31,213 nucleotides of DNA, taken from an uncultured Oscillospiraceae bacterium. Lineage in GTDB: Bacteria > Bacillota > Clostridia > Oscillospirales > Oscillospiraceae. Made by a program: the position numbers and the translations under genes. The stretch is taken from NCBI GenBank assembly GCA_934573935.1, contig CAKTMO010000021.1:1-31213 (forward strand). The letters run 5' to 3'. The notes beneath the pieces were generated by a model, which had not been told where the DNA came from, did no database searches, and saw only the letters and a program-made list of their open reading frames with translations. Positions 14,189 to 21,683 of the stretch are shown here, piece by piece; within the stretch, counting starts at the first letter, position 1; each line of letters starts with the position of its first letter.

Positions 14189-14210
14189 TTTGACCACGAA
14201 GTTGACCACA
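14189..14210 (+). repeat. Right arm-type integrase sites, 12-bp period
   Basis: TTTGACCAC at 14189 and TTGACCACA at 14202 repeat the motif found at 136-157 with the same 12-bp period and the same orientation. Confidence 0.7.
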
Positions 14211-14303
14211 AATGCCGCGTCAGCGGTATCAGTGGTTCCGAGGGAAACCCTTGAAAAGAGCGCATTTGGCGGCATTTCAGTACCTGCCATTTACAGCGTC
14301 CAT

Positions 14304-14330
14304 AGGGTTCAAATCCCTCCTTCCGCGCCA
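14304..14330 (+). repeat. attR core: 27-bp copy of the tRNA-Ser 3' end
   Basis: Exact copy of 51-77, now without the rest of a tRNA. It marks the right boundary of the integrated element. Directly behind it stands the original tRNA terminator. Confidence 0.93.
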
Positions 14331-14360
14331 AAAATCCCACCCAGACGGGTGGGATTTTTT
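14331..14360 (+). terminator. Original chromosomal terminator of tRNA-Ser
   Basis: AAAATCCCACCC and GGGTGGGATTTT pair around AGAC and end in a T-run, immediately after the attR CCA. It became separated from its tRNA by the 14.25-kb insertion and now precedes lplA. Confidence 0.85.
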
Positions 14361-14399
14361 CGTAGCACCAGAAAGATATCGCAAGCCGGAGGAGCATCC

Positions 14400-15392
14400 A
14401 TGGAAAAAAACGTACACTATCTGGAGACCCACTCGCAAAACCCCTATTACAACCTGGCGTTTGAGGAATATGTGCTGTATCACCGCACGGAGGGGGACTA
14501 TCTGCTGCTGTGGCAGAACGACAACACCATTGTGGTGGGCCAGAACCAGAACACGGAGGCGGAGATCAACCGCGCCTTTGTGGAGGAGCATCACATCAAC
14601 GTGGTGCGCCGCGGCACCGGCGGCGGCGCGGTGTATCACGATCTGGGCAACCTGAACTACTCCTTCATCACGGATATCGGGGACGACGGCGTCAGCATCC
14701 GCCGCTTTACCGAGCCGGTGGTGGCGGCGCTGCACAGCCTGGGGCTGAACGCAGAGGCCTCGGGGCGCAACGACATTCTGGTGGAGGGCCGCAAGGTCTC
14801 CGGCACAGCCCAGCGGCTGCACAACGGGCGTATTCTGCACCACGGCACGCTGCTGTTTGACGCCAATCCGGGCATGGTGGCAGGGGCGCTGAATGTGGAT
14901 CCGGAGAAGTTCCGGTCCAAGAGCACCAAGTCCGTCCGCGCCCGCATCGGCAACATTCGGGACTTTCTGCCGGTGGACATGGATCTGCCTGCCTTCTGGA
15001 CGTATCTGAAGGAGACATTGTCCGGCGGCGGGCTGACGGCTGACGCGCTGACGGCGGATGAGCTGGCGGCGGTGGAGCGGCTGAAGACGGAGAAATACGA
15101 CACCTGGCAGTGGAACTATGGCCGTTCGCCTAAATTTGACGTGACGCACAAGCGGTATTGGGACGGCGGGGCGCTGGAGGCCAACCTGTCCATTGCCAAC
15201 GGCGTCATCACTGATGGGCGATTTTACGGTGATTTTCTGGCGGTGCGGGGCATGGACACGCTGGTGGAGCGGCTGAAGGGCGTGGAATTCCGGCCGGAGG
15301 CCGTCCGCGCCGTGCTGGAGGACTGCCCTGTGGACGAGCTGTTCGGCGGCATCACCATTGACGAGGTCATGAGCACCATCTTCGGCCTGTGA
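14400..15392 (+). CDS. lplA: Lipoate-protein ligase A
   Basis: This 330-aa enzyme activates lipoate with ATP and attaches it to lysines of lipoyl-domain proteins, such as glycine cleavage H protein or 2-oxoacid dehydrogenase E2. The family signature RRGTGGGAVYHDLGNLNYSF is present near residues 71-90. The HNGRILHHGTLLFD and KSVRARIGNI segments match the ligase core, and a C-terminal accessory domain follows. ATG 14400 has GGAGGA 6 nt upstream; longer frames run back through the att site and are rejected. It is a single-gene unit with its own terminator, and the first chromosomal gene beyond the element. Confidence 0.93.
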   Translation: MEKNVHYLETHSQNPYYNLAFEEYVLYHRTEGDYLLLWQNDNTIVVGQNQNTEAEINRAFVEEHHINVVRRGTGGGAVYHDLGNLNYSFITDIGDDGVSIRRFTEPVVAALHSLGLNAEASGRNDILVEGRKVSGTAQRLHNGRILHHGTLLFDANPGMVAGALNVDPEKFRSKSTKSVRARIGNIRDFLPVDMDLPAFWTYLKETLSGGGLTADALTADELAAVERLKTEKYDTWQWNYGRSPKFDVTHKRYWDGGALEANLSIANGVITDGRFYGDFLAVRGMDTLVERLKGVEFRPEAVRAVLEDCPVDELFGGITIDEVMSTIFGL

Positions 15393-15442
15393 AGCCCGCG
15401 GCAGGAGAAGAGGACACACAGATCACATACGAAACGACAGAT

Positions 15443-15473
15443 AAAAAATCCGCCTGAAAAGGCGGATTTTTTT
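15443..15473 (+). terminator. lplA terminator
   Basis: AAAAAATCCGCC and GGCGGATTTTTT enclose TGAAAA. The same 30-bp hairpin occurs in opposite orientation at 18457-18486. Confidence 0.9.
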
Positions 15474-15502
15474 GTGGAAATTGTGGCTGCGGCGGGGCAA
15501 GG

Positions 15503-15733
15503 TCAGTCGTCCTCCAGCAGCTTTGAAGGGGGGATGGAGAGGCAATCCGCGATTTTGAAGAGGGTTTCCAGAGATATCCCGCGGACGGTGCCGGTACCCT
15601 CTACCTGCGCCAGAAAGTTTACGCTTTTGCCGATCTTTTCGGCAAAGGTCTCCTGGGTATAACCCGCTTTCTTGCGATAGTATGCGATCTTCAGCCCCAG
15701 CGTAGTATATTTTTCGGGGTATTCGGTATTCAT
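15503..15733 (-). CDS. XRE-family regulator of the peptide-export locus
   Basis: This 76-aa protein is almost only a helix-turn-helix domain: LGLKIAYYRKKAGYTQETFA, then EKIGKSVNFLAQVEGTG and SLETLFKIADCLSIPPSKLL. It is divergent from the peptide gene, and the shared intergenic AT-rich region carries related TTAGTAAAT/TTAAGTAAAT motifs, so it probably controls the peptide promoter. GAGGTGAGG precedes the ATG. Confidence 0.85.
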   Translation of the reverse strand: MNTEYPEKYTTLGLKIAYYRKKAGYTQETFAEKIGKSVNFLAQVEGTGTVRGISLETLFKIADCLSIPPSKLLEDD

Positions 15734-15766
15734 GGCCTCACCTCGCTACCTATGCTACCAGTGTTT

Positions 15767-15830
15767 TTAGTAAATTATAATTTCTTTAAAGGAAATAATT
15801 ATTAACTTTAAGTAAATAATGCGATATAGT
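15767..15830 (+). promoter_or_regulatory. Peptide-locus promoter with operator-like repeats
   Basis: TTAACT (15802-15807) and TATAGT (15825-15830) have a 17-bp spacer. TTAGTAAAT (about 15768) and TTAAGTAAAT (about 15808) flank a partly symmetric AT-rich core centred on CTTTAAAG, a plausible binding region for the divergent XRE protein. Confidence 0.5.
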
Positions 15831-15911
15831 GAGAGCGGAAAAAAGGGTTGGTGGTATGGCGACTATTCCGCCCTGCTATATGGATTTGTTAGGGGAGAGG
15901 AGGTGAAAGGA

Positions 15912-16118
15912 ATGAAGAAGATCGACGCTAAGGAGATGCGTGCTGTGGAAGGCGGTTACTCCACTAACTGTCCTATCTGCGGTAAAAAAGTCAGTGTACT
16001 ATTTTTAAACGTATGGTTCTACGGTAAAAAAGTTGCCTACGCAAATGCACAGGGTCAGGCACAGGCAAAACACGATAGTTTTTCTTCTGGCTACAAGAAA
16101 AACGTGAAGCATTATTAA
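15912..16118 (+). CDS. Double-glycine peptide precursor (bacteriocin-like or signal)
   Basis: This 68-aa precursor has a double-glycine leader (MKKIDAKEMRAVEGG), cleaved after G15 by C39 peptidases. The predicted mature peptide is 53 aa and basic. It holds one CPIC motif (C20, C23), an aromatic/hydrophobic stretch (VSVLFLNVWFYG), then a hydrophilic Gln/Ala/Lys-rich end. A CxxC could form a disulfide or bind a metal. GAAAGG lies just upstream of ATG 15912. The gene directly precedes a C39-ABC exporter, which surely processes it. No modification enzyme or obvious immunity gene is nearby. Antimicrobial or communication roles are both open. Confidence 0.8.
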   Translation: MKKIDAKEMRAVEGGYSTNCPICGKKVSVLFLNVWFYGKKVAYANAQGQAQAKHDSFSSGYKKNVKHY

Positions 16119-16143
16119 TGTGTTAAATAGTTTTGCTGAAACG

Positions 16144-16173
16144 GCGGGCAGGAATAGTTTGCCCGCTGTTTTC
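16144..16173 (+). terminator. Attenuator-like hairpin between peptide and exporter genes
   Basis: GCGGGCA (16144-16150) and TGCCCGC (16160-16166) are followed by TGTTTTC. The short stem and weak T-run should stop only part of transcription, giving more peptide than exporter mRNA. Confidence 0.6.
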
Positions 16174-16189
16174 AAATCAGGAGAGAGAA

Positions 16190-18418
16190 ATGAAAGTGAT
16201 CCTACAGCATGACGAACGGGACTGCGGGGCGGCGTGTCTTTCTATGATCGCGGCGCACTATGGGAGAAGGCTGCCCATTTCCCGATGCAGAGAGCTGACG
16301 AAGACCGACAACAGCGGCACCAATCTCTATGGACTGGTCAGCGGCGCGGAGAGGCTCGGCTTAAAGGCGGAGGCTCTTTCCGGCACTCCGGAGGAGCTGA
16401 CGGCGGGATTGGCGGCGGGGGAGCTGCGCTTTCCGCTGGTGGCCTATATTATTTCCCAGGACGGCATGCTGCACTATGTGGTGGTCTATGGGCAGAAAAA
16501 CGGGCGCCTTCTGCTGGCCGACCCAGGCAAGGGGAAGCGGCGTGTGAAGCGGGAGGACTTTTTTGCCTGTTGGACCGGATATATCGTTACCTTTGCAAAA
16601 ACGGAGGAATTTCACAGAGGAAATGAGGTAAAGGGCAGCTTTACCAAGTTTTTCGCGCTGCTGAAGGGGCAGTATCGGAAGCTGGCGGCAATACTGCTGC
16701 TGTCGCTGCTGGCGTCCATCATCGGCATGCTGGGTGCGTTTGTGTTCCAGCTGGTGCTGGATGATTTTACAACTCCAGCGGATGAACAGGCCATTGTCGA
16801 GGAAATGGAGCATGCAGACAGACACGGGGACGAGAACCTGCTGGAGCGGACGCTGGAATATGTGGCCGGTCGAATGGACGGCGTTCATGTGGTGTTTATC
16901 AGCCTGATCGGGCTGTATCTTTTGCAGGCGGGCATACAGCTTGCCAGAGGGTGGCTGATCATTCAGCTGTCGAAAAGGATCGATCTGAAGCTGACGCTGT
17001 CCTACTACTATCACATTATGGACATGCCGGCGGCCTCGGTGGCGGTGCGGCAGACGGGAGAGTACCTGTCCCGCTTTTCCGACACGGCCATCATACGGCA
17101 GGCTATCTCCACGGCCACGGTAACGCTGCTGATGGATACGCTGATGGCGGCGGCCTGCGGTGTGATTCTGTACGCGCAATGCCGGAGGTTGTTTGATATC
17201 TCGCTGCTGATGGTGCTGCTGTATGCCGTGGTGGTGCTGATCTTCCGCAAACCTATCGAACGCAGCAACCGCCGTGCCATGGAACGGGATGCCGGTTTGC
17301 AGTCCTATTTCAAAGAGAGCATCGACGGTGTGGAGACCATCAAGGCGGCCTGTGCGGAGAGGCAGGTAAAGGCAAAAACGGAAAAGAAATTCGGCGCGTT
17401 TTTAGACGCCGTGGTGAAAAGCAGTCTGATCGGCATATCCCAGGAAGTGCTGGTGGGCACCATCGAGCTGGTGGGAACGGTGCTGATTTTGTGGACGGGC
17501 TTTTCCATGGCGCTGGCGGGGCAGATCACGGTGGGGTCGGTCATCACCTTTTATGCGCTGCTGGCGTATTTCACGGAGCCCATCAAAAACCTGATCGGTC
17601 TTCAGCCGGTGCTGCAGACCGCCTTTGTGGCGGCTGACCGGTTGAACGATATTCTGGAGCTGAAAAGCGAGGGGACGACGGGCGGCGAGTCCGTGGGCCG
17701 CGTGGAGGAGTGGGCGTTCCGCCATGTGGATTTCCGCTATGGCAACAGGGAGCTTACCCTGCACGATATCAGCCTTACGATACGGCGCGGGGAGAAGGTG
17801 GCCATCGTGGGGGAGAGCGGCAGCGGAAAGACGACGCTGGCGAAGCTGCTGATGCGGTTTTATGAGCCGGAGCGGGGGAGCATTTTGCTGGATGGCAGAG
17901 ACATCGGACGATTCGAGCTTTCGGCGCTGCGAGGGAGCATTGCGTATGTGGAGCAGAGCACGTTCTTCTTTTCCGATACGATCCGCAGCAATCTAACGCT
18001 GGGAAATGAGCAGGTGACGGAGGAGGCGATCCAGCGGGTCTGCCGGATCAGCCGCGCGGCGGAATTTGTCGGGCGGCTGCCGATGGGTCTTGAGACGCCG
18101 CTGGACGAAAGGGGCATGGATCTGTCCGGCGGGCAGCGGCAGCGTCTTGCCATTGCGCGGGCGCTGCTGCGAAAGCCCCAATTGTTGATTTTGGATGAAG
18201 CCACCAGCCATCTGGATACCATCACCGAAGGCGGCGTCAGGCAGACGGTGTTTCGGCTGGAGGAAATGACCTGCCTGCTGATCGCCCACAGACTGACCAC
18301 CGCGAAGGACTGTGACCGGATCTATGTGATGGCGGAGGGCCGCATCATTGAAGAGGGGACCCATGAGGAGCTGCTGCGCCGGAACGGCAGATACCGGCAG
18401 ATGTGGGAGGCGCAGTAG
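16190..18418 (+). CDS. Peptidase-containing ABC exporter (C39-PCAT)
   Basis: This 742-aa protein cleaves double-glycine leaders in the cytoplasm and exports the peptide. The N-terminal C39 domain has Q6, D11, C12 (ERDCGAACLSMI), H95 (MLHYVVVYG) and D111 (LLADPGKG). Six membrane segments follow from about residue 160, with an unusually long charged loop after the first one (TTPADEQAIVEEMEHADRHG onward). The ATPase has Walker A GESGSGKTT, signature LSGGQRQR, Walker B LLILDEATSHLD and the switch histidine AHRL. ATG 16190 has AGGAGAGAG upstream. Fusion of protease and exporter means no separate processing enzyme is needed. Confidence 0.93.
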   Translation: MKVILQHDERDCGAACLSMIAAHYGRRLPISRCRELTKTDNSGTNLYGLVSGAERLGLKAEALSGTPEELTAGLAAGELRFPLVAYIISQDGMLHYVVVYGQKNGRLLLADPGKGKRRVKREDFFACWTGYIVTFAKTEEFHRGNEVKGSFTKFFALLKGQYRKLAAILLLSLLASIIGMLGAFVFQLVLDDFTTPADEQAIVEEMEHADRHGDENLLERTLEYVAGRMDGVHVVFISLIGLYLLQAGIQLARGWLIIQLSKRIDLKLTLSYYYHIMDMPAASVAVRQTGEYLSRFSDTAIIRQAISTATVTLLMDTLMAAACGVILYAQCRRLFDISLLMVLLYAVVVLIFRKPIERSNRRAMERDAGLQSYFKESIDGVETIKAACAERQVKAKTEKKFGAFLDAVVKSSLIGISQEVLVGTIELVGTVLILWTGFSMALAGQITVGSVITFYALLAYFTEPIKNLIGLQPVLQTAFVAADRLNDILELKSEGTTGGESVGRVEEWAFRHVDFRYGNRELTLHDISLTIRRGEKVAIVGESGSGKTTLAKLLMRFYEPERGSILLDGRDIGRFELSALRGSIAYVEQSTFFFSDTIRSNLTLGNEQVTEEAIQRVCRISRAAEFVGRLPMGLETPLDERGMDLSGGQRQRLAIARALLRKPQLLILDEATSHLDTITEGGVRQTVFRLEEMTCLLIAHRLTTAKDCDRIYVMAEGRIIEEGTHEELLRRNGRYRQMWEAQ

Positions 18419-18456
18419 AAAAACAGAAGGGCGCGCTGCAGCGACCGGATATACAG

Positions 18457-18486
18457 AAAAAATCCGCCTTTTCAGGCGGATTTTTT
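18457..18486. terminator. Shared terminator of exporter and hydrogenase genes
   Basis: AAAAAATCCGCC and GGCGGATTTTTT enclose TTTTCA, so on the minus strand it is identical to the lplA terminator. It lies 4 bp from the hydrogenase stop codon and can serve both convergent genes. Confidence 0.9.
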
Positions 18487-18489
18487 GTA

Positions 18490-20028
18490 TCAGTGGTGGG
18501 TGACGCGTTCCCATTCTTCGCTGTCTTCGTGCAGCAGGGACAGGTCTTTGATATAGGCGGTCTCCAGGGGGTTGCTGAGGGGAGCGGCGGCTTTGTATTT
18601 TTCCAGCCAGGCCTTGGACTTCTCCGGCGGGCGGACGGTGCCGGCGCCGGCGATGCAGCCGCCGGGGCAGGCCATGCCCTCCAGCAGATAGCCGTTGTAT
18701 TTGCCGGTGCGGGCGATCCGCAACATCTGGCGGCACTCCCGCAGACCTTCGGCATACACGGTCTTGACCTCCATGGTGGGGCTTTCGCGGTGGATCACGT
18801 CCTCCACCGCCTTGGCCACGCCGCCGCTGGCGGCGAAGCCCACGCCGGGGGCGCTGGCCTCGAAATGGGAGGGGGCGTCGGGGATGGTGCTGAAGTCGAT
18901 GTTCCTGGCCTCGAACATGCCCCGCAGCTCTTCAAAGGTCAGGACAAAGTCCACCTCGCTGCGGACGCTGCGGCGGCTGGCCTCCAGCTTTTTGGCGGCG
19001 CAGGGGCCGATGAAGGCCACGCGGCAGTTGGGATCCCGCCGCTTCATCAGGCGGGCCGTCAGCACCATGGGGGTCATGGTCATGGAGATATACGGCGCCA
19101 TGCCGGGGAACTCCTTCTTGGCCATCATGGCCCAGGCGGGACAGCAGGAGGTGGCCATAAAGGGCTGCTTGTCGGGGACGTTCTCCAGGAATTCCTCGGC
19201 CTCCTCGATGGCGCAGAGATCCGCGCCGATGGCCACCTCCTCCAGCGCGGCGAAGCCCAGCATTTTCATGGCTTCCTTGATCTGACCGGTGGTGACCTTG
19301 TCACCGAACTGGCCCCAGAAGGCGGGGGCGATGATGGCCACCACCTTCTGGCCCTGATTGATGGCGTGGATCAGCTGGAACAGCTGGCCCTTGTCCACGA
19401 TGGCGCCGAAGGGGCAGTTGACCAGGCACATGCCGCAGCTGACGCATTTACCCTGGTCGATCTGGGCGCGGCCCAGCTCGTCGCTGGTGATGGCGTTCAT
19501 GCCGCAGGCCTCGGTGCAGGGACGCTCGAATTTGACGATGGCCTGATAGGAGCAGCTCTGCTTGCAGCGGCCGCATTTGATGCACTTGTCCTGGTCGATG
19601 ACGGCCTTGCCGCGGACGAAGGAGATGGCGTCCTTGGGGCAGGCGTGGTAGCAGTGGCGGGCCAGACAGCCCTGACACATGTTGGTGACCTCATAATGAG
19701 TGGGAGGGCAGGCATTGCAGGCGTATTTGATGATGTTGATGAGGGGGGGATCGTAATATTTTTCGGCGATGGCGCTCTCCTCCACGCCGTCGCTGAGCAG
19801 GTTATGCTCCGCCACCGAGCGCAGGGGCAGGCCCATGGCAAGGCGGATCCGCTCGCCCACGATGGCGCGCTCTAAAAAGATGGATTCGCGCACGGCGCCT
19901 TCTTCGGCGGGCACGATCTCGTAGGGCAGCTTTTCCATGCGGGAGTAGTCCGCGTCATATGCCATTTTCGCCACCTCGGCGAACACGCGCTTGCGGATAT
20001 CGGCAATGCCGCAGGTGATATTTCTCAT
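18490..20028 (-). CDS. [FeFe] hydrogenase, group B type
   Basis: This 512-aa enzyme would make or oxidise H2 during fermentation. Several ferredoxin-type clusters precede the catalytic domain: CNAC...CQGC...CYHACP (104-131), CIKCGRCKQSC (149-159) and CVSCGMCLVNCP (195-206). The H-cluster motifs are TSCCPAW (293-299), GPCAAKKLEA (341-350) and MACPGGC (452-458). The cluster arrangement and motif variants fit the monomeric group B1 enzymes common in gut Clostridia. The physiological partner is probably ferredoxin. Maturases HydE/F/G are not in the window. The start has GAAAGGAA upstream. Confidence 0.93.
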   Translation of the reverse strand: MRNITCGIADIRKRVFAEVAKMAYDADYSRMEKLPYEIVPAEEGAVRESIFLERAIVGERIRLAMGLPLRSVAEHNLLSDGVEESAIAEKYYDPPLINIIKYACNACPPTHYEVTNMCQGCLARHCYHACPKDAISFVRGKAVIDQDKCIKCGRCKQSCSYQAIVKFERPCTEACGMNAITSDELGRAQIDQGKCVSCGMCLVNCPFGAIVDKGQLFQLIHAINQGQKVVAIIAPAFWGQFGDKVTTGQIKEAMKMLGFAALEEVAIGADLCAIEEAEEFLENVPDKQPFMATSCCPAWAMMAKKEFPGMAPYISMTMTPMVLTARLMKRRDPNCRVAFIGPCAAKKLEASRRSVRSEVDFVLTFEELRGMFEARNIDFSTIPDAPSHFEASAPGVGFAASGGVAKAVEDVIHRESPTMEVKTVYAEGLRECRQMLRIARTGKYNGYLLEGMACPGGCIAGAGTVRPPEKSKAWLEKYKAAAPLSNPLETAYIKDLSLLHEDSEEWERVTHH

Positions 20029-20233
20029 AGTGGTTCCTTTCTATATGGTTTCAGCTCATGCCATATTATAATGACCGTCCGGAACCTTGTCAACCCCCGC
20101 CGCAGCACAGCTTTTTCCTTTTTTGACGATGTGTGGATGCTGGGAAAAATTTCCTGTTTTGCGGAAACGGAGGCGGGGCGATGGGGGGACAGTGTCAGTA
20201 TGCCGCAAAAGCGAAAAAAATACCGCAGGGGGT

Positions 20234-20261
20234 TTGCAGGGGCGGAGAAATGTGCTATACT
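20234..20261 (+). promoter_or_regulatory. dinB promoter
   Basis: TTGCAG (20234-20239) and TATACT (20256-20261) have a 16-bp spacer. A GAAC just after it (CGAACAAACTGTCG) only weakly resembles a LexA/DinR box, so SOS control is uncertain. Confidence 0.5.
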
Positions 20262-20294
20262 GTCATCGAACAAACTGTCGAGAGGAGGCGCGGC

Positions 20295-21506
20295 ATGGGG
20301 GATCGGGTGATACTGCATTGTGATCTGAACTGCTTTTTTGCGTCGGTGGAGCTTTTGCGCTATCCGGCGCTGCGGGAGGTGCCGGTGGCGGTGTGCGGCG
20401 ATCCGGAGTCCCGCCACGGGATCGTGCTGGCTAAGAACGAGGCGGCCAAGCGCCTGGGCGTGAAGACGGCGGAGACCATCTGGCAGGCCAGGAAGAAGGC
20501 GCCGGGGCTTATCACGCTGCCGCCCCACCACGGGCTGTATCAGGAATACAGCCGCAGGGTCAACGCCATCTACGGGCAGTACACGGATCTGGTGGAGCCC
20601 TTCGGGATCGACGAGAGCTGGCTGGACATCACCGGCAGCATGCACCTGTTCGGCGGCGATGGAAAGGCCATTGCCGACCAGCTGCGGCAGCGGCTGCGGC
20701 AGGAGCTGGGGCTGACCATCTCGGTGGGGGTCAGCTTTAACAAGATATTTGCCAAGCTGGGCAGCGACTACAAGAAGCCCGACGCCACCACGGTGATCGA
20801 CCGCGAGAACTGGCAGGACATCGTGTGGCCGCTGCCGGTGGGAGATCTGCTGGGGGTGGGGCGCTCCGCCCAGAAGCTGCTGCGGCAGTACGGGGTGGAG
20901 ACCATCGGCCAGCTGGCGGCATTTCCGCGGGAGACACTGGAGACGCTGATGGGCAAGCACGGCGCGCAGCTTCACGACTATGCCAACGGGCGGGAGAACA
21001 GTCCCGTCCGGCCCCAGCATGAGGCCGAGCCGGTGAAGTCCGTGGGAAACGGTACCACCTATCCGGCGGATCTGACCCGATGGGAGCAGGTGCGCGGGGG
21101 GCTGTCGGCCCTTGCGGACAGTGTGGCGGGGCGGCTGCGGCGGCACGGGATGTACTGCGGCGGCGTGGCGCTGACCATCCGCTACGCCGATTTCCGGCAG
21201 TTCAGCCGCCAGACGCGGCTGGACGCGCCCACCCATCTGCAAAAGGACATCTATCGGGCGGCGCTGACGCTGGCCCAGCAGGCGTGGCACGCGCCGGAGC
21301 CCATACGGGCACTGACCGTCACGGCCCTGTATCTGACGGAGGAGCGGGACAGCTATCAGCAGCTGGATCTGCTGGCGGGGGACGCCGCCGGACGGGAGGA
21401 AAAGCAGGAGCGGCTGGAGCAGGCCATGGACGCCATCCGCCACAAGTACGGAAAGGGCTCCATCACCTTCGGCAGCACCGGAAAGTTCAGCGGCTGGGAC
21501 GACTGA
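20295..21506 (+). CDS. dinB: DNA polymerase IV (Y-family translesion polymerase)
   Basis: The 403-aa protein copies damaged DNA. Catalytic carboxylates lie in LHCDLNCFFASVE and GIDESWLDITG. The finger region LAKNEAAKRLGVKTAE and the helix-hairpin-helix part (LLGVGRSAQKLLRQYGVETI) match DinB. The little-finger domain includes SVGNGTTYPADL. The ATG at 20295 has GAGAGGAGG upstream; the open frame begins earlier but without a ribosome site. No beta-clamp peptide is obvious except QLDLLAG near the C-terminus, which fits a QLxLF-like clamp motif. Confidence 0.93.
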   Translation: MGDRVILHCDLNCFFASVELLRYPALREVPVAVCGDPESRHGIVLAKNEAAKRLGVKTAETIWQARKKAPGLITLPPHHGLYQEYSRRVNAIYGQYTDLVEPFGIDESWLDITGSMHLFGGDGKAIADQLRQRLRQELGLTISVGVSFNKIFAKLGSDYKKPDATTVIDRENWQDIVWPLPVGDLLGVGRSAQKLLRQYGVETIGQLAAFPRETLETLMGKHGAQLHDYANGRENSPVRPQHEAEPVKSVGNGTTYPADLTRWEQVRGGLSALADSVAGRLRRHGMYCGGVALTIRYADFRQFSRQTRLDAPTHLQKDIYRAALTLAQQAWHAPEPIRALTVTALYLTEERDSYQQLDLLAGDAAGREEKQERLEQAMDAIRHKYGKGSITFGSTGKFSGWDD

Positions 21507-21570
21507 GGGACTTGGCCTGACATATTTTATGGAAATGCAAAAAAATTTCTGGATCCGAAAGGAAAACTCT

Positions 21571-21654
21571 TTTCTTTTACCAGCGCATATGATATACTGC
21601 ATTATAAATTTGCAAGATCCGCCGGAATGTGACAGCGGAAAGACGCACCGGCGG
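21571..21654 (+). promoter_or_regulatory. Promoter and leader hairpin of the nucleoside transporter operon
   Basis: TTTCTT (21571-21576) and TATACT (21593-21598) have a 16-bp spacer. The leader holds CCGCCGG/CCGGCGG (21619-21625 with 21648-21654). It matches no riboswitch class I recognise, and in particular no purine riboswitch core. Confidence 0.5.
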
Positions 21655-21683
21655 CGGAGAAGAGAAAAAGGAAGTGAGAGATC

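Noticed and set aside
1..14330. Prophage rather than mobilizable element
   Set aside because: No structural, lysis, terminase or portal genes; a relaxase and oriT-like repeat are present instead.
13987..14397. Minus-strand frame of 136 codons across the attR site
   Set aside because: Its KEGFEP-like segment is the well-known artefact of translating a tRNA 3' end backwards; there is no ribosome site and it spans an element boundary.
14121..14399. N-terminal extension of LplA by 93 codons
   Set aside because: The extension runs through the att repeat and a terminator; ATG 14400 has a good GGAGGA site and matches family length.
18403..19875. A 490-codon plus-strand frame rich in Gly/Ala/His
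   Set aside because: Antisense shadow of the hydrogenase gene; composition is unlike a protein.
20262..20285. LexA/DinR box at dinB
   Set aside because: Only one half-site GAAC is present, without the matching GTTC at 4-bp spacing.
21599..21683. Purine riboswitch before the nucleoside transporter operon
   Set aside because: The leader has one hairpin but none of the conserved purine-aptamer junction sequence.
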